Source of the DNA: Actinomycetes bacterium
GTDB taxonomy: Bacteria > Actinomycetota > Acidimicrobiia > Acidimicrobiales > Acidimicrobiaceae
NCBI GenBank assembly: GCA_021805205.1
Contig: JAJZFV010000043.1
Span: forward strand, 1-64,000
DNA length: 64,000 nt
Reading direction: 5' to 3'
The position numbers and the translations under genes were made by a program. Position 1 is the first letter of the stretch, and each line of letters begins with the position of its first letter. Below the pieces are notes generated by a model that was not told where the DNA came from, ran no database searches, and was given only the letters and a program-made list of their open reading frames with translations. Positions 9,372-17,988 of the stretch are shown one piece after another.

Positions 9372-9857
9372 ATGACGAATCACTACGCAAAAGTACTTAC
9401 GGTGTCCGACGGATGCTACCACGGATCCCGCGAAGACACTTCCGGAGAAGCCCTACGGGAACTATTGTTCGATCGCGGCTTTGAAGTGGTCGAATCGCGG
9501 ATCTGCCCGGACGGAATCGAATCAGTTAGCGCCCGACTTTTTGAACTTTCGGACGATTTTCACGGCCTAATCGTCACTACCGGCGGCACCGGATTTACAT
9601 CTCGCGACCTCACGCCAGAGGCAACCTTGAAGGTTATTGAACGCGAAGCCCCTGGGATCGCAGAATACTCTCGGAGCGTAAACAAGCTAGGAATGATATC
9701 TCGAGGAAGATGTGGAATCAGAGCCAAGTCGCTCATCTTCAATGTTCCGGGCTCGCCAAAGGGAGCCTGCGAGATGTTAGAGGCAGTTATAGATACTATT
9801 AGCCATGCGATTGACCTTTTAAACGATTCATCTTCGCAACACCCTTCAAATGAGTAG
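9372..9857 (+). CDS. mogA: molybdopterin adenylyltransferase family protein (MogA/MoaB)
   Basis: A 161-residue MoCF-domain protein. TVSDGCYHGSREDTSG at the N-terminus and TTGGTGFTSRDLTPEAT near residue 70 are the phosphate- and molybdopterin-binding loops. The NVPGSPKGA loop near residue 125 is also typical. The family adenylylates molybdopterin before molybdate insertion. It is divergent from the molybdenum formate dehydrogenase, which fits its role, and lies 45 bases ahead of ribD. MoaB-type members have the same fold, so the choice between mogA and moaB is not certain. No ribosome-binding site precedes the ATG. Confidence 0.87.
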   Translation: MTNHYAKVLTVSDGCYHGSREDTSGEALRELLFDRGFEVVESRICPDGIESVSARLFELSDDFHGLIVTTGGTGFTSRDLTPEATLKVIEREAPGIAEYSRSVNKLGMISRGRCGIRAKSLIFNVPGSPKGACEMLEAVIDTISHAIDLLNDSSSQHPSNE

Positions 9858-9902
9858 TCAATCGGGCAATGCTCCCACGTCAGCGTCCTCAAAGGTTGTT
9901 AT

Positions 9903-10946
9903 ATGAATCAACTTGCACTTGATCGCGATAGACGGGCGATGAGATTAGCGATTCTCGCTAGCAGAGAGGCTCGCAAGATTGCACGCCCCAACCCCTGGGT
10001 CGGGGCCGTCTTTGTAGGAGCCGACGGACGGGTCTCCTCTGGCTCAACGCGCCCTCCGGGAGGGGACCACGCGGAGGTGGTCGCACAAAAAAGGGCGTCG
10101 TTTGACCTAAAAGGTTCGACTTTATATGTGACTCTCGAACCCTGTTCTCACCATGGAAAGACGCCACCATGCGCTGAAATGTTAATAAGGGAGGGAGTTT
10201 CGAGAGTTGTAATCGCTTCATTGGATCCTGATGAACGCGTTAGCGGCATGGGAATCAAAATGCTTCGCGATGCAGGAGTTGAAGTTGAAATCGGCCTACT
10301 GTCGACCGAAGTAAAGGCCGACCTCGCACCGTACTTAGTTCACAGGCAACTTGGAAGACCTTTTACATTCATCAAGATTGCGGCGACCATGGACGGTTAT
10401 ATTGCCGCAAGCGACGGTACCTCTAAGTGGATAACGTCGGGCGCATCGCGGCAAGAGGTCTCTCGGCTTAGGGCTTACTCCGACGTGATAATAACCGGCG
10501 CCGGAACGGTCCGTTGCGACGATCCCTCGCTGAGAGCCCATGGCTTCGAAGATCAATCTCCTCGCCGAATTGTCCTTGGCAATATTCCCGACTCTTCTAG
10601 GATCCTACCTGCCACCTCTTACCAAGGTGAACTGGCAAAACTCATGGTCGACCTCGCTGGGGCTGGGACGGTTGTTGCTATGGTCGAAGCAGGAGCTAAA
10701 GTCGCAAAGTCCTTTCTCGATGCAGGTCTAATCGATCAGATAAACCTATTCCTCGCACCAAAATTTATAGGGGGGTCTGATGGTATCAAAATCTTCGATG
10801 GAGTAGGGGCACAGTCGATAGCGGAGACCTTCGACTTTGAGATTGCAACTAGTCGCAGGTGGGGATCGGATATCGAATTAATTTTGCATTCAAAGTGGCT
10901 GGCAAACTTCATCGGTAGCGATGGATCAACAGATAACTTCGAATAA
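9903..10946 (+). CDS. ribD: bifunctional riboflavin deaminase/reductase
   Basis: RibD carries out the deaminase and reductase steps that turn the GTP cyclohydrolase II product into 5-amino-6-ribitylamino-uracil phosphate. The N-terminal deaminase domain shows zinc-site residues in GGDHAEV and PCSHHGKTPPC (residues ~58-90). The reductase domain starts near residue 150 (TFIKIAATMDGYIA, SKWITS, IITGAGTVRCDDPSL). Its length of 347 is normal. It follows mogA by 45 bases and is convergent with ribH; the rest of the pathway (ribBA, ribE) is about 23 kb away. No FMN riboswitch is visible upstream. Confidence 0.95.
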   Translation: MNQLALDRDRRAMRLAILASREARKIARPNPWVGAVFVGADGRVSSGSTRPPGGDHAEVVAQKRASFDLKGSTLYVTLEPCSHHGKTPPCAEMLIREGVSRVVIASLDPDERVSGMGIKMLRDAGVEVEIGLLSTEVKADLAPYLVHRQLGRPFTFIKIAATMDGYIAASDGTSKWITSGASRQEVSRLRAYSDVIITGAGTVRCDDPSLRAHGFEDQSPRRIVLGNIPDSSRILPATSYQGELAKLMVDLAGAGTVVAMVEAGAKVAKSFLDAGLIDQINLFLAPKFIGGSDGIKIFDGVGAQSIAETFDFEIATSRRWGSDIELILHSKWLANFIGSDGSTDNFE

Positions 10947-11003
10947 AGCCCTCTGCACGACGGTGAAGATAAGCCATAGACGACCGCCAAATTGAAATCT
11001 AAC

Positions 11004-11474
11004 TTAGCTCCGAGCTGCAATCTGTCTTGTTACAGAGACCATTTCGATGGCTCCCAAAACTGCTTCGTAGCCTTTATTACCGGCCTTTATACCGGCTCGG
11101 TTTAGGGCCTGCTCAACGGTATCGGTAGTCAATATTCCCATCATGACTGGCAAGTTATAGTCTTGAGCTACCTTGGCTAAGCCATTAGTCGTTACGCCAA
11201 CAACCACGTCATAGTGCGATGTTTCGCCACGTATCACCGCACCAAGCGCGACTATCGCATTGTAACGAGAAGTTTCGGCTCCTGCCTTTGCTATCAGGGG
11301 AAGCTCTGCAGCGCCTGGACAATATGCGATGTCATAAGAGAGCTTCGGTCCGCCGACCATCTCGAAGGCCCCCTTTGCTCCCTCAATCAACTTATCCACG
11401 ACAAACTCATTGAAGCGAGAGGCGATAATCAGAAAGTTTCCTTCAGCTACGTCAAATTTTCCCTTGTAAATCAT
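11004..11474 (-). CDS. ribH: 6,7-dimethyl-8-ribityllumazine synthase
   Basis: RibH condenses the RibD-derived pyrimidine with dihydroxybutanone phosphate to make lumazine, the riboflavin precursor; it assembles as a cage. ASRFNEFV near the N-terminus, PGAAELP, the catalytic loop ALGAVIRGETSHYD with its histidine, and GILTTDTVEQALNRAG are all present. The start at 11474 gives the usual 156 residues and has TAGGAG 6-7 bases upstream. A longer in-frame reading to 11570 adds 32 residues without family similarity. It is convergent with ribD. Confidence 0.95.
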   Translation of the reverse strand: MIYKGKFDVAEGNFLIIASRFNEFVVDKLIEGAKGAFEMVGGPKLSYDIAYCPGAAELPLIAKAGAETSRYNAIVALGAVIRGETSHYDVVVGVTTNGLAKVAQDYNLPVMMGILTTDTVEQALNRAGIKAGNKGYEAVLGAIEMVSVTRQIAARS

Positions 11475-11706
11475 TCTCACTCCTACTACCGCTTCATCGT
11501 CAGATACGACATTCGACAAATCGCTTTGACCGGAAACCTTTGGTATCGATAATAATCTAGGTCTATCCATCGACGACTTGTATCGGGAAACAACAACTGA
11601 GTCTCAACCAGCAATAAACCTCTAACGGGACGGCGGGATTTGAAATTGATCAAAATGTCTTAAATACTTAAAGGCGAACCTACAATACAGCAGAAATCAC
11701 CGCCCA

Positions 11707-12333
11707 TCAGGTAAGCGGGGGGAGGGAAGGGTCGATAAGTTTTATCACCCGAATCATATGGTCTGGAATCGGTGGAAGTTCGTACGAGCTATCGTCGAAT
11801 ACGCGCTCTCGTGCGTTCAGAATTGATCTAAAGACATTAAAAATAAAACGAGCTACCACTAACGCGTAAGTCGTACGATCTAATTCATTAAGATTTGGAT
11901 TGTTGATTGATATCCGTCTTGCGATCTCGGATGCAAATTGAAATTCAAATTCGACGATCAGCCGCACCACATTGATGACTGCTTCACCTTGGCTTAGACC
12001 GATCGAAATGGCACTTTGTTCCTCCATCCTAGGGACAGCCACTACGTTAGAGCTTTTTACTGCAACTATCACCGAATCAATCACCGAGATATCGTCTGGT
12101 GCCGCTCTCAGGTTGGTAAGCAGATCAACTATTGCTCCTCGCAAATTAGGAAAGAGTAATTCGTCTTTTGTCTCGAAGTAGCGATAGAAGGTACGCTCAG
12201 AGACTCCTGCAGCCGCCGCAATCTCGCGAATATTGGTATCACCATAACCCTTCGATTCGAAGAGTTGATGCGCTACCTCGACCAACTTCGCCCTAGTCGC
12301 CTCTTTCTTCGCCCCTCGTATAGATTCCGTCAT
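11707..12333 (-). CDS. TetR-family transcriptional regulator
   Basis: A 208-residue one-domain repressor type protein. The N-terminal helix-turn-helix spans residues ~12-57 (LVEVAHQLFESKGYGDTNIREIAAAAGVSERTFYRYF), followed by a helical ligand-binding domain with no recognisable specificity. It is divergent from the MMPL exporter with 77 bases between the starts, and a palindrome in the gap is a likely binding site. By analogy with other TetR/exporter pairs it probably represses the exporter and itself until a substrate binds; this is inference. Confidence 0.9.
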   Translation of the reverse strand: MTESIRGAKKEATRAKLVEVAHQLFESKGYGDTNIREIAAAAGVSERTFYRYFETKDELLFPNLRGAIVDLLTNLRAAPDDISVIDSVIVAVKSSNVVAVPRMEEQSAISIGLSQGEAVINVVRLIVEFEFQFASEIARRISINNPNLNELDRTTYALVVARFIFNVFRSILNARERVFDDSSYELPPIPDHMIRVIKLIDPSLPPLT

Positions 12334-12365
12334 TCACTCACCAATTTTCAGTTTTATTCGAAGCC

Positions 12366-12405
12366 ATGACAAAAAGTGTCATAACTGCCACTTTAACGTT
12401 ATAAT
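12366..12405 (+). promoter_or_regulatory. operator and promoter between tetR gene and MMPL exporter gene
   Basis: ATGACA (12366-12371) and TGTCAT (12377-12382) form a perfect interrupted palindrome with 5-base spacing. TATAAT lies at 12400-12405, 17 bases past the right half-site, which occupies the -35 position. Binding of the TetR protein there would block the promoter. The predicted transcript starts at or beside the ATG at 12411. Confidence 0.65.
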
Positions 12406-12410
12406 ATCAA

Positions 12411-14630
12411 ATGTCAGTTCTGCCAGATTTTAAGGACAAGATACTAATGAGTGTAGAAGAGATCGAAAAACTACCACAACAAGACGAACAAAACGGCCTT
12501 ATGTGGCGAATCGGCCGATTCATGGCAGTACACCGCAAGAGCGCAATATTAATTTGGATATTGACCCTCATAGCGATTGCATCTATTTCAACAAGATATG
12601 GTGGATCCTATATCAACAACCTCTCGCTACCACATAACGAAGCTGCAACTGGACAGGCGATCCTCTCCGCAAATAATCCCGGCAAAAGCGCTGGATATTC
12701 GTCTCAAATTGTAATTGTAGACAAATCTTCGATCACATCGCTATCGAGTCAAATGGCTCAGGCGGCAACCAACCTGGCAAAGTTATCAAATGTAACTGGA
12801 GTCATAACCCCGACGCAAAACCCCAAAGCTGTAAGCGCAGATGGTAAAACTGGCTATATCTTGGTACAGTTTGCAACCAATCCCGTATCCTTTGCCCCAA
12901 GTTACTTCAACCTAGTAGAACAGTCGATGCGCCCGGTAACTCAGGCAGGTGCTCAGGTCTACTATGCAGATCCAATTGGACAACTTTCAAACCCCAAGGC
13001 ATCTGACATACGCTCTGAACTTATCGGACTACTCGTGGCAATCTCGGTAGCCCTCTTTTCATTTAGATCTCTTTATGCAGCAGTTGTTCCCATCTTTACC
13101 GCAGTAGTGAGCGTATTGGTGGGTTATTTTGCCATATCACTACTGGGCAGAGGCATATCCTTTGGCACATCTGCCCCCACCCTCACGGTTATGATCGGGC
13201 TAGGGGTAGGAATTGACTACGCCCTATTTCTGACTACTCGCCACCGGCAACACCTCAAAGAGGGTTCAAAAGCCATACCTTCCATCGCCAAAACGGTATC
13301 TACCTCTGGACGATCGGTATTAGTAGCAGCGATCACAGTCGCCCTTGCCCTACTAGGCCTTTATGTCTCAGGGATAACGTTTATCGGAAACCTTGGCTTA
13401 GCAGCCTCTGTCGGTGTTGCAACTTCGGCAATTGGAGCCATAACCTTGGTTCCAGCCATACTTGGAGCGATCGCGGAGAAGATCGATAAAGTTAGCTTGG
13501 GAGAGGCGATCGCCGAATCACACGGCAGTGACGACTTTTGGCATCGATTTGCCCGCAAGGTCCAAAGTCAACCGATAGTCTTCCTCCTACTTGGGATTGT
13601 TCTCGGATCAGTTTTGGTCATTCCTCTATTTTCAATCCGAATCAATCACCTTGATGCATCCACTAATCCATCGACCTACTCCGACACCAAAGCATTCAAT
13701 GCCATCTCCAATGGTTTTGGAGCAGGAGCAAATGCGCAGCTCACTGTGGTTGTAGCAATGAATTCTGCAACTTACTCCAACCAGAGCAACCTTCAAAGCC
13801 TTGAAAAGGGTGTAGTTACCGCGATCTCTTCGCTTCCAAATGTGACTGCGGTATCACAACCTGCCCTTACCACGTCAGCAAAGGTGTTTACATTGAACGT
13901 GGTTCCAAAGTATGGACCCTCAGACCAAACCACAAAGACACTCTTCGACACCTTGACCAACACGACTCTTCCAAAGACGATCGGGACCAAAGGAAGTGGC
14001 TACGTCATTGGACTGACCGCTTCCACCCTTATATTCGTAGAGACGGTAGTTTCAAAACTGCCCTTGATTATCGCCTTCGTGATCGCAACTGCATTCATCG
14101 TTCTTCTAGCTGCCTTTAGAAGTATCTGGATACCGATAAAGGCTGCGATCCTTAACCTATTTTCGATCGGTGCAGCCTACGGAGTCGTAGTCGCAGTATT
14201 TCAGTGGGGATGGGGATCGAGCCTTATCGGAATGACACAAAAGGTTTCTATCGAAAGTTACGTTCCAATGATGATGTTTGCCATCACCTTTGGCTTATCC
14301 ATGGACTACGAGGTATTCCTTATTTCGCGAGTGAAAGAGGCCTACTTATCTGGGATGAGTGCCGACGATGCAGTCGCCAATGGTCTTTCGGCCACCGCTA
14401 GAGTAATTTCATCTGCGGCTGCGATAATGATCTCTGTCTTCTTCGCCTTCATCGGATCGACTACTCCAGTAATAAAGATGCTCGGCCTTGGCTTGGGGGT
14501 AAGTGTGCTGATCGATGCGACGATAATCCGCCTCACCTTAGTTCCCGCAGTAATGACACTCTTGGGAGAAAAGGCGTGGTACATGCCACGATGGTTAGAC
14601 CGGATAGTCCCAACTATCTCCGTCGAATAG
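12411..14630 (+). CDS. MMPL-family (RND superfamily) membrane transporter
   Basis: A 739-residue inner-membrane protein with two halves, each with one membrane segment, a soluble extracytoplasmic domain and five more segments. The first half has GLGVGIDYALFLTTRHRQHL (near residue 265), the second AITFGLSMDYEVFLISRVKEAY (near residue 625); these Asp-Tyr pairs are typical MMPL proton-relay segments. Such proteins export lipids, siderophores or drugs using the proton gradient; the substrate here is unknown. The first ATG (12411) sits at the predicted transcript start; a second in-frame ATG 12 codons later has AAGGAC upstream and is an alternative. Control by the divergent TetR protein is likely. 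Confidence 0.92.
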   Translation: MSVLPDFKDKILMSVEEIEKLPQQDEQNGLMWRIGRFMAVHRKSAILIWILTLIAIASISTRYGGSYINNLSLPHNEAATGQAILSANNPGKSAGYSSQIVIVDKSSITSLSSQMAQAATNLAKLSNVTGVITPTQNPKAVSADGKTGYILVQFATNPVSFAPSYFNLVEQSMRPVTQAGAQVYYADPIGQLSNPKASDIRSELIGLLVAISVALFSFRSLYAAVVPIFTAVVSVLVGYFAISLLGRGISFGTSAPTLTVMIGLGVGIDYALFLTTRHRQHLKEGSKAIPSIAKTVSTSGRSVLVAAITVALALLGLYVSGITFIGNLGLAASVGVATSAIGAITLVPAILGAIAEKIDKVSLGEAIAESHGSDDFWHRFARKVQSQPIVFLLLGIVLGSVLVIPLFSIRINHLDASTNPSTYSDTKAFNAISNGFGAGANAQLTVVVAMNSATYSNQSNLQSLEKGVVTAISSLPNVTAVSQPALTTSAKVFTLNVVPKYGPSDQTTKTLFDTLTNTTLPKTIGTKGSGYVIGLTASTLIFVETVVSKLPLIIAFVIATAFIVLLAAFRSIWIPIKAAILNLFSIGAAYGVVVAVFQWGWGSSLIGMTQKVSIESYVPMMMFAITFGLSMDYEVFLISRVKEAYLSGMSADDAVANGLSATARVISSAAAIMISVFFAFIGSTTPVIKMLGLGLGVSVLIDATIIRLTLVPAVMTLLGEKAWYMPRWLDRIVPTISVE

Positions 14631-14724
14631 TAACCAAACTTAGAACTCCATAAATAGGATCTGTCATTACTTCCAAAATGACTTGATAAGCGAGCAATAT
14701 TGCCATTTCAAAGTACGGTTCAGT

Positions 14725-14762
14725 GCCGAATCTTAGGCCACCTATGTCGTAGCCGATTCGGC
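14725..14762 (+). terminator. hairpin after MMPL gene
   Basis: GCCGAATC and GATTCGGC flank 22 bases, about 95 bases past the exporter stop. No clear U-tract follows, so this is a weak terminator candidate in the convergent gap with galK. Confidence 0.4.
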
Positions 14763-14793
14763 CACGAGCAAAGCCGCACCAAAAGATACAGTG

Positions 14794-14820
14794 GCGTCAA
14801 GCCATCATAAAGCTTGACGC
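14794..14820 (-). terminator. hairpin overlapping galK 3' end
   Basis: GCGTCAAGC and GCTTGACGC pair around a 9-base loop. The stem includes the last galK codons and stop. On the minus strand it is followed by a short U-rich stretch. Likely transcription end of the gal operon. Confidence 0.55.
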
Positions 14821-15926
14821 AACACTCCACTCAACCCAGCCCTAAAAAATGTCGGCTCCCTAAATCCTCGCCGTGAAAAATCAGAGATCACTTGGGACTT
14901 TAGATCTTCGTAATCCCCGCCAACAACGATGCAAGAACCGCCAAATCCACCTCCGACCATCCTTGCTCCTTCGGCGCCGGATCGCATGACACCCTCTACA
15001 ATAAGGTCGGTCTCAGCACAGGAGACTTGAAAATTATCCCGAAGTGACTCATGCGACTCTACGAGATAATGAGCGCCGGTTTTACCCTCTTGAAATGCAC
15101 CAATGACACCTTGAACTCTGCTATTTTCGGTCACTACGTGCACAGCCCTATTTCGAAGATCTACATCACTAAGAGACTCGGCCTCTTCGATAGTTGCTTC
15201 GGAGATAAAGCGATGATTTAAGATTTTGGCCGCATTTTCACACTCAACTCTACGTCTTCCGTATCCTCCGTCGCTAATCGAATGGTGCACATTGGAGTCG
15301 ACCACAAGTAGCTCTGTAAAAGGAATTTCGCAGCTCTTATGCTTCATGGTCGCAAAATCAATCATTGTGGCTCGATTTGAAGTTGCAAATCCGATCGCAA
15401 AATGATCAAGGTAGCCAACATTTGCTCCGGCGTAGCTTTTCTCAGCCCGGTGGGCAAGTTCAACTACAGTATCTCGGGAAAGGTCGAGTCCATTATGGAG
15501 GCTCAATCCAAAGACCACCGCCAAAAGCAAGGCGGCACTTGAGGAGAGGCCAGAGCCCAAAGGTAAGTCGGAGGAGATAGAGAAATCGGCTCCCCTCAAG
15601 GCATAACCATCGTCCAAGAGAACTTTTACCGCTCCGAGGAGATACCTTGACCAACCCGCGAATGCTTCAGCTTGCACAATGTCGTCCAAGTCGACTTCGA
15701 CTACATCGCGTTGACTCTCCGAAATAGCTCTAATCCTCGAACCGTCAGAGCTCTCGGTTATAACCAAGGTAATTCCGCGATCAATTGCGATCGGAAGAGC
15801 AAGTCCGCCGTTGTAGTCGGTGTGCTCACCGATGTAGTTGATTCTTCCTGGCGCTTCAACGACCACTTTTGGATTTGCTGAAAATTGCCCTCGAGCAAAG
15901 TCAATAGCCTTAGAGGTTTCAATCAT
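14805..15926 (-). CDS. galK: galactokinase
   Basis: GalK phosphorylates galactose with ATP to galactose 1-phosphate, the second step of the Leloir pathway after mutarotation. It is a GHMP kinase: the substrate loop APGRINYIGEHTDYNGG is at residues ~25-42, the ATP loop LPLGSGLSSSAA near residue 120, and the C-terminal motif GGGFGGSCI near residue 335. The ATG at 15926 overlaps the last codons of galT, implying coupled translation; an upstream in-frame start at 15965 would overlap galT by a further 39 bases. It is the last gene of the operon. Confidence 0.96.
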   Translation of the reverse strand: MIETSKAIDFARGQFSANPKVVVEAPGRINYIGEHTDYNGGLALPIAIDRGITLVITESSDGSRIRAISESQRDVVEVDLDDIVQAEAFAGWSRYLLGAVKVLLDDGYALRGADFSISSDLPLGSGLSSSAALLLAVVFGLSLHNGLDLSRDTVVELAHRAEKSYAGANVGYLDHFAIGFATSNRATMIDFATMKHKSCEIPFTELLVVDSNVHHSISDGGYGRRRVECENAAKILNHRFISEATIEEAESLSDVDLRNRAVHVVTENSRVQGVIGAFQEGKTGAHYLVESHESLRDNFQVSCAETDLIVEGVMRSGAEGARMVGGGFGGSCIVVGGDYEDLKSQVISDFSRRGFREPTFFRAGLSGVLRQAL

Positions 15927-16908
15927 TGGCCAATTCCCAGCGCTCCCGCAGAAGTGCAGCAGCACTCTCTGGTGCTACATCAGATATAAATGCACCGCCA
16001 GCTGACTCCGAACCGGCCAAGTACTTCAACTTGTCAGCGCTTCTATTCGGCGGCGTGAACTCAACATGAAGGTGTGAAAAATCGTTCCACCTAGCGTCAC
16101 CATCGGTTGGACTCTGATGAAATCCCATAATGTAGGGGAGCGAAAAGCCAAATAGGAGGTCGTAATTTTTAGCCACGTGCAAAAGTGCATCGGCGAAGTT
16201 CCTCCGAAGTGGTACTGAAAGTGAGGCTAAATTTGGCAAGTGCACTTTGGGGGCAACATGAACTTCGTACGGGTATCGCGCCCAAAATGGAACCCATGCC
16301 ACTACGGAATCGTTCTCAAAGACAATTCTGCTGCCAGCTTTCAGCTCACCCTGAATCACATCACACTCGACGCATCGACGGTGTTCTGCGTAGTAGCTTT
16401 GCGCGGCCGTTAGTTCTCTCAAAGGGACCGGGGGGATATAGGGATAGCCATAGATCTGCCCGTGCGGATGTGACAGTGTAGTACCGACCTCTTCACCTTT
16501 ATTTTCAAACGGCATCACGTACGCGATTGAATCTTCGGATCCGAGAATCTTCCATCTATCCACCCAAACATCAACCAACAACCTCACCCTTGCCGATGTC
16601 AAGTCCGAGAAGGTGAGATGGTGGTCGTCGGAGTAGACAACGACTTCGCATCGGCCATTTGCAGGAGCAACCGGATAAAGTTCGGTCATTTGCACTCCAG
16701 GTTCAGGAGCTTCGGGAGAAAACGCTGGGAAACGATTGTCAAATGTGACTATCTCGAAATTCTCGCGATCTATCTCGGTCTTACGGGCACCGCTCTTTGT
16801 TGGACATAGAGGGCAGAAGTCGGCCTTTGGCTTATAAGTCCGATCCTGCCTGTGAGTAGCAAAGGTTACCCACTCATTCCTAGTTGGATCGTATCGACGT
16901 TCAGTCAT
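15919..16908 (-). CDS. galT: galactose-1-phosphate uridylyltransferase
   Basis: GalT exchanges galactose 1-phosphate with UDP-glucose to give UDP-galactose and glucose 1-phosphate. The zinc-type CPLC pair appears near residue 33, the active-site HPHGQIYGYPY near residue 150 with the nucleophilic histidine, and a later histidine cluster FHQSP and HLHVEFTPP near residues 260-285. The ATG at 16908 is preferred to one at 16926 because the preceding 54-residue gene ends across it (shared ATGACTGA). It overlaps galK at the other end. Confidence 0.96.
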   Translation of the reverse strand: MTERRYDPTRNEWVTFATHRQDRTYKPKADFCPLCPTKSGARKTEIDRENFEIVTFDNRFPAFSPEAPEPGVQMTELYPVAPANGRCEVVVYSDDHHLTFSDLTSARVRLLVDVWVDRWKILGSEDSIAYVMPFENKGEEVGTTLSHPHGQIYGYPYIPPVPLRELTAAQSYYAEHRRCVECDVIQGELKAGSRIVFENDSVVAWVPFWARYPYEVHVAPKVHLPNLASLSVPLRRNFADALLHVAKNYDLLFGFSLPYIMGFHQSPTDGDARWNDFSHLHVEFTPPNRSADKLKYLAGSESAGGAFISDVAPESAAALLRERWELAND

Positions 16909-17065
16909 CGCTCTTACCGACTTCAACCCTTGAATAGTATGTGATCCGCCTGCCGTCGGCCTTTAGTAAAGTCTCGCGCCTAATCAAAGAGTCGATTCCC
17001 TCTATTTCGACGACCCCCAACTCTAAAGTCGCCGCCTTAGCGCCTTCCACCTGCTTATCCACCAT
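16901..17065 (-). CDS. 54-residue protein of unknown function upstream of galT
   Basis: A short frame starting MVDKQVEGAKAATLELG and ending YYSRVEVGKSDD, with no membrane segment. A GGGAG site lies about 9 bases before the ATG. Its stop overlaps the galT start (ATGACTGA), a translational-coupling arrangement typical of real operon genes. The alternating hydrophobic and charged pattern and RRITYYSRVEV suggest a small beta-rich domain. It lies 76 bases after the DeoR gene. I do not recognise the family; a role in controlling galT translation or the gal enzymes is only a guess. Confidence 0.7.
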   Translation of the reverse strand: MVDKQVEGAKAATLELGVVEIEGIDSLIRRETLLKADGRRITYYSRVEVGKSDD

Positions 17066-17141
17066 TACTAAACTCCCGCTAATATCTCAGCTACTTAAAC
17101 GCTTGCTCTACTTGATCTATATGGAGCGGCAATGTATAACG

Positions 17142-17936
17142 CTAAATAGACATCTCAATTCGCTCGCCCTCGAGGGATGCTACGGTCAGGTCACCTACGG
17201 AGTCTGCGAGCGAGATCCGAGCTTCGTCAGAGATACCTTCATCGGTAATCAAGACATCCGCTACCGATATCGGTGCAATCCTTGCCATCCCAATCTTTCT
17301 CCACTTAGTGTGATCTGCTAAAACCACGACACGTCGCGCATAGCGCAAAAGGGTCCTGTTAGTTTGGGCCTCCGCGAGATTGGGTGTAGTCAACCCCGCC
17401 TCGGGATCCATGCCATGGACGCCTAGAAAAAGGACATCGACGTAGAGTGACTCAATTGCGACGTCGGCGACTAGACCGACTAGAGCACCCGATGGGGTAG
17501 GCACTCCTCCGGTCATAATCAACGGTAACGACGGGAACTTATCGTGCAACTCAACTCCAAGGCTAAGACTGTTGGTAACTACAGTCACGTTTGGAACCGT
17601 TGGAAGCAACTTGGCAAGTGCCCATGTCGTCGAACCTGCCGACACCGCAACTGAATTTCCTGGAGAGACGTACTTTATCGCCTCCCTTGCAATAGCCCCC
17701 TTCTCGCTGGCCATCTGCAAAACTTTGACCTCAAAACCCGGCTCTTCTGCACTCTTATCCGAGACCACCGCGCCGCCATGAACCTTTACCAACAGGCCCG
17801 ACTCCTGCATTAGATCGAGATCCCTACGAACAGTCATCTCCGATACACTAAAGAGATCTGCCAACTCGACCACGCGAACCGATCCCCGATTGCGAAGCTC
17901 TTCAAAGATACGAGTACGCCTCTGGCTTGGCATCAT
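17142..17936 (-). CDS. DeoR/GlpR-family sugar regulator
   Basis: A 264-residue regulator. The N-terminal winged helix-turn-helix (residues ~5-58) has RRTRIFEELRNRGSVRVVELADLFSVSEMTVRRDL, the family signature. The C-terminal DeoRC domain has VSAGSTTWALAKLL and DVLFLGVHGMDPEAGLT, which bind a phosphosugar effector. Its place between GH42 and galT genes makes it the likely controller of the galactoside cluster, with an intermediate such as galactose phosphate as inducer (inference). Possible targets are the repeats in the divergent region 23455-23580. Confidence 0.9.
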   Translation of the reverse strand: MMPSQRRTRIFEELRNRGSVRVVELADLFSVSEMTVRRDLDLMQESGLLVKVHGGAVVSDKSAEEPGFEVKVLQMASEKGAIAREAIKYVSPGNSVAVSAGSTTWALAKLLPTVPNVTVVTNSLSLGVELHDKFPSLPLIMTGGVPTPSGALVGLVADVAIESLYVDVLFLGVHGMDPEAGLTTPNLAEAQTNRTLLRYARRVVVLADHTKWRKIGMARIAPISVADVLITDEGISDEARISLADSVGDLTVASLEGERIEMSI

Positions 17937-17988
17937 CTGAAGACACCATCAAAAGCTAAAGCAATTTTCAAATCCATATCAACCCCAT

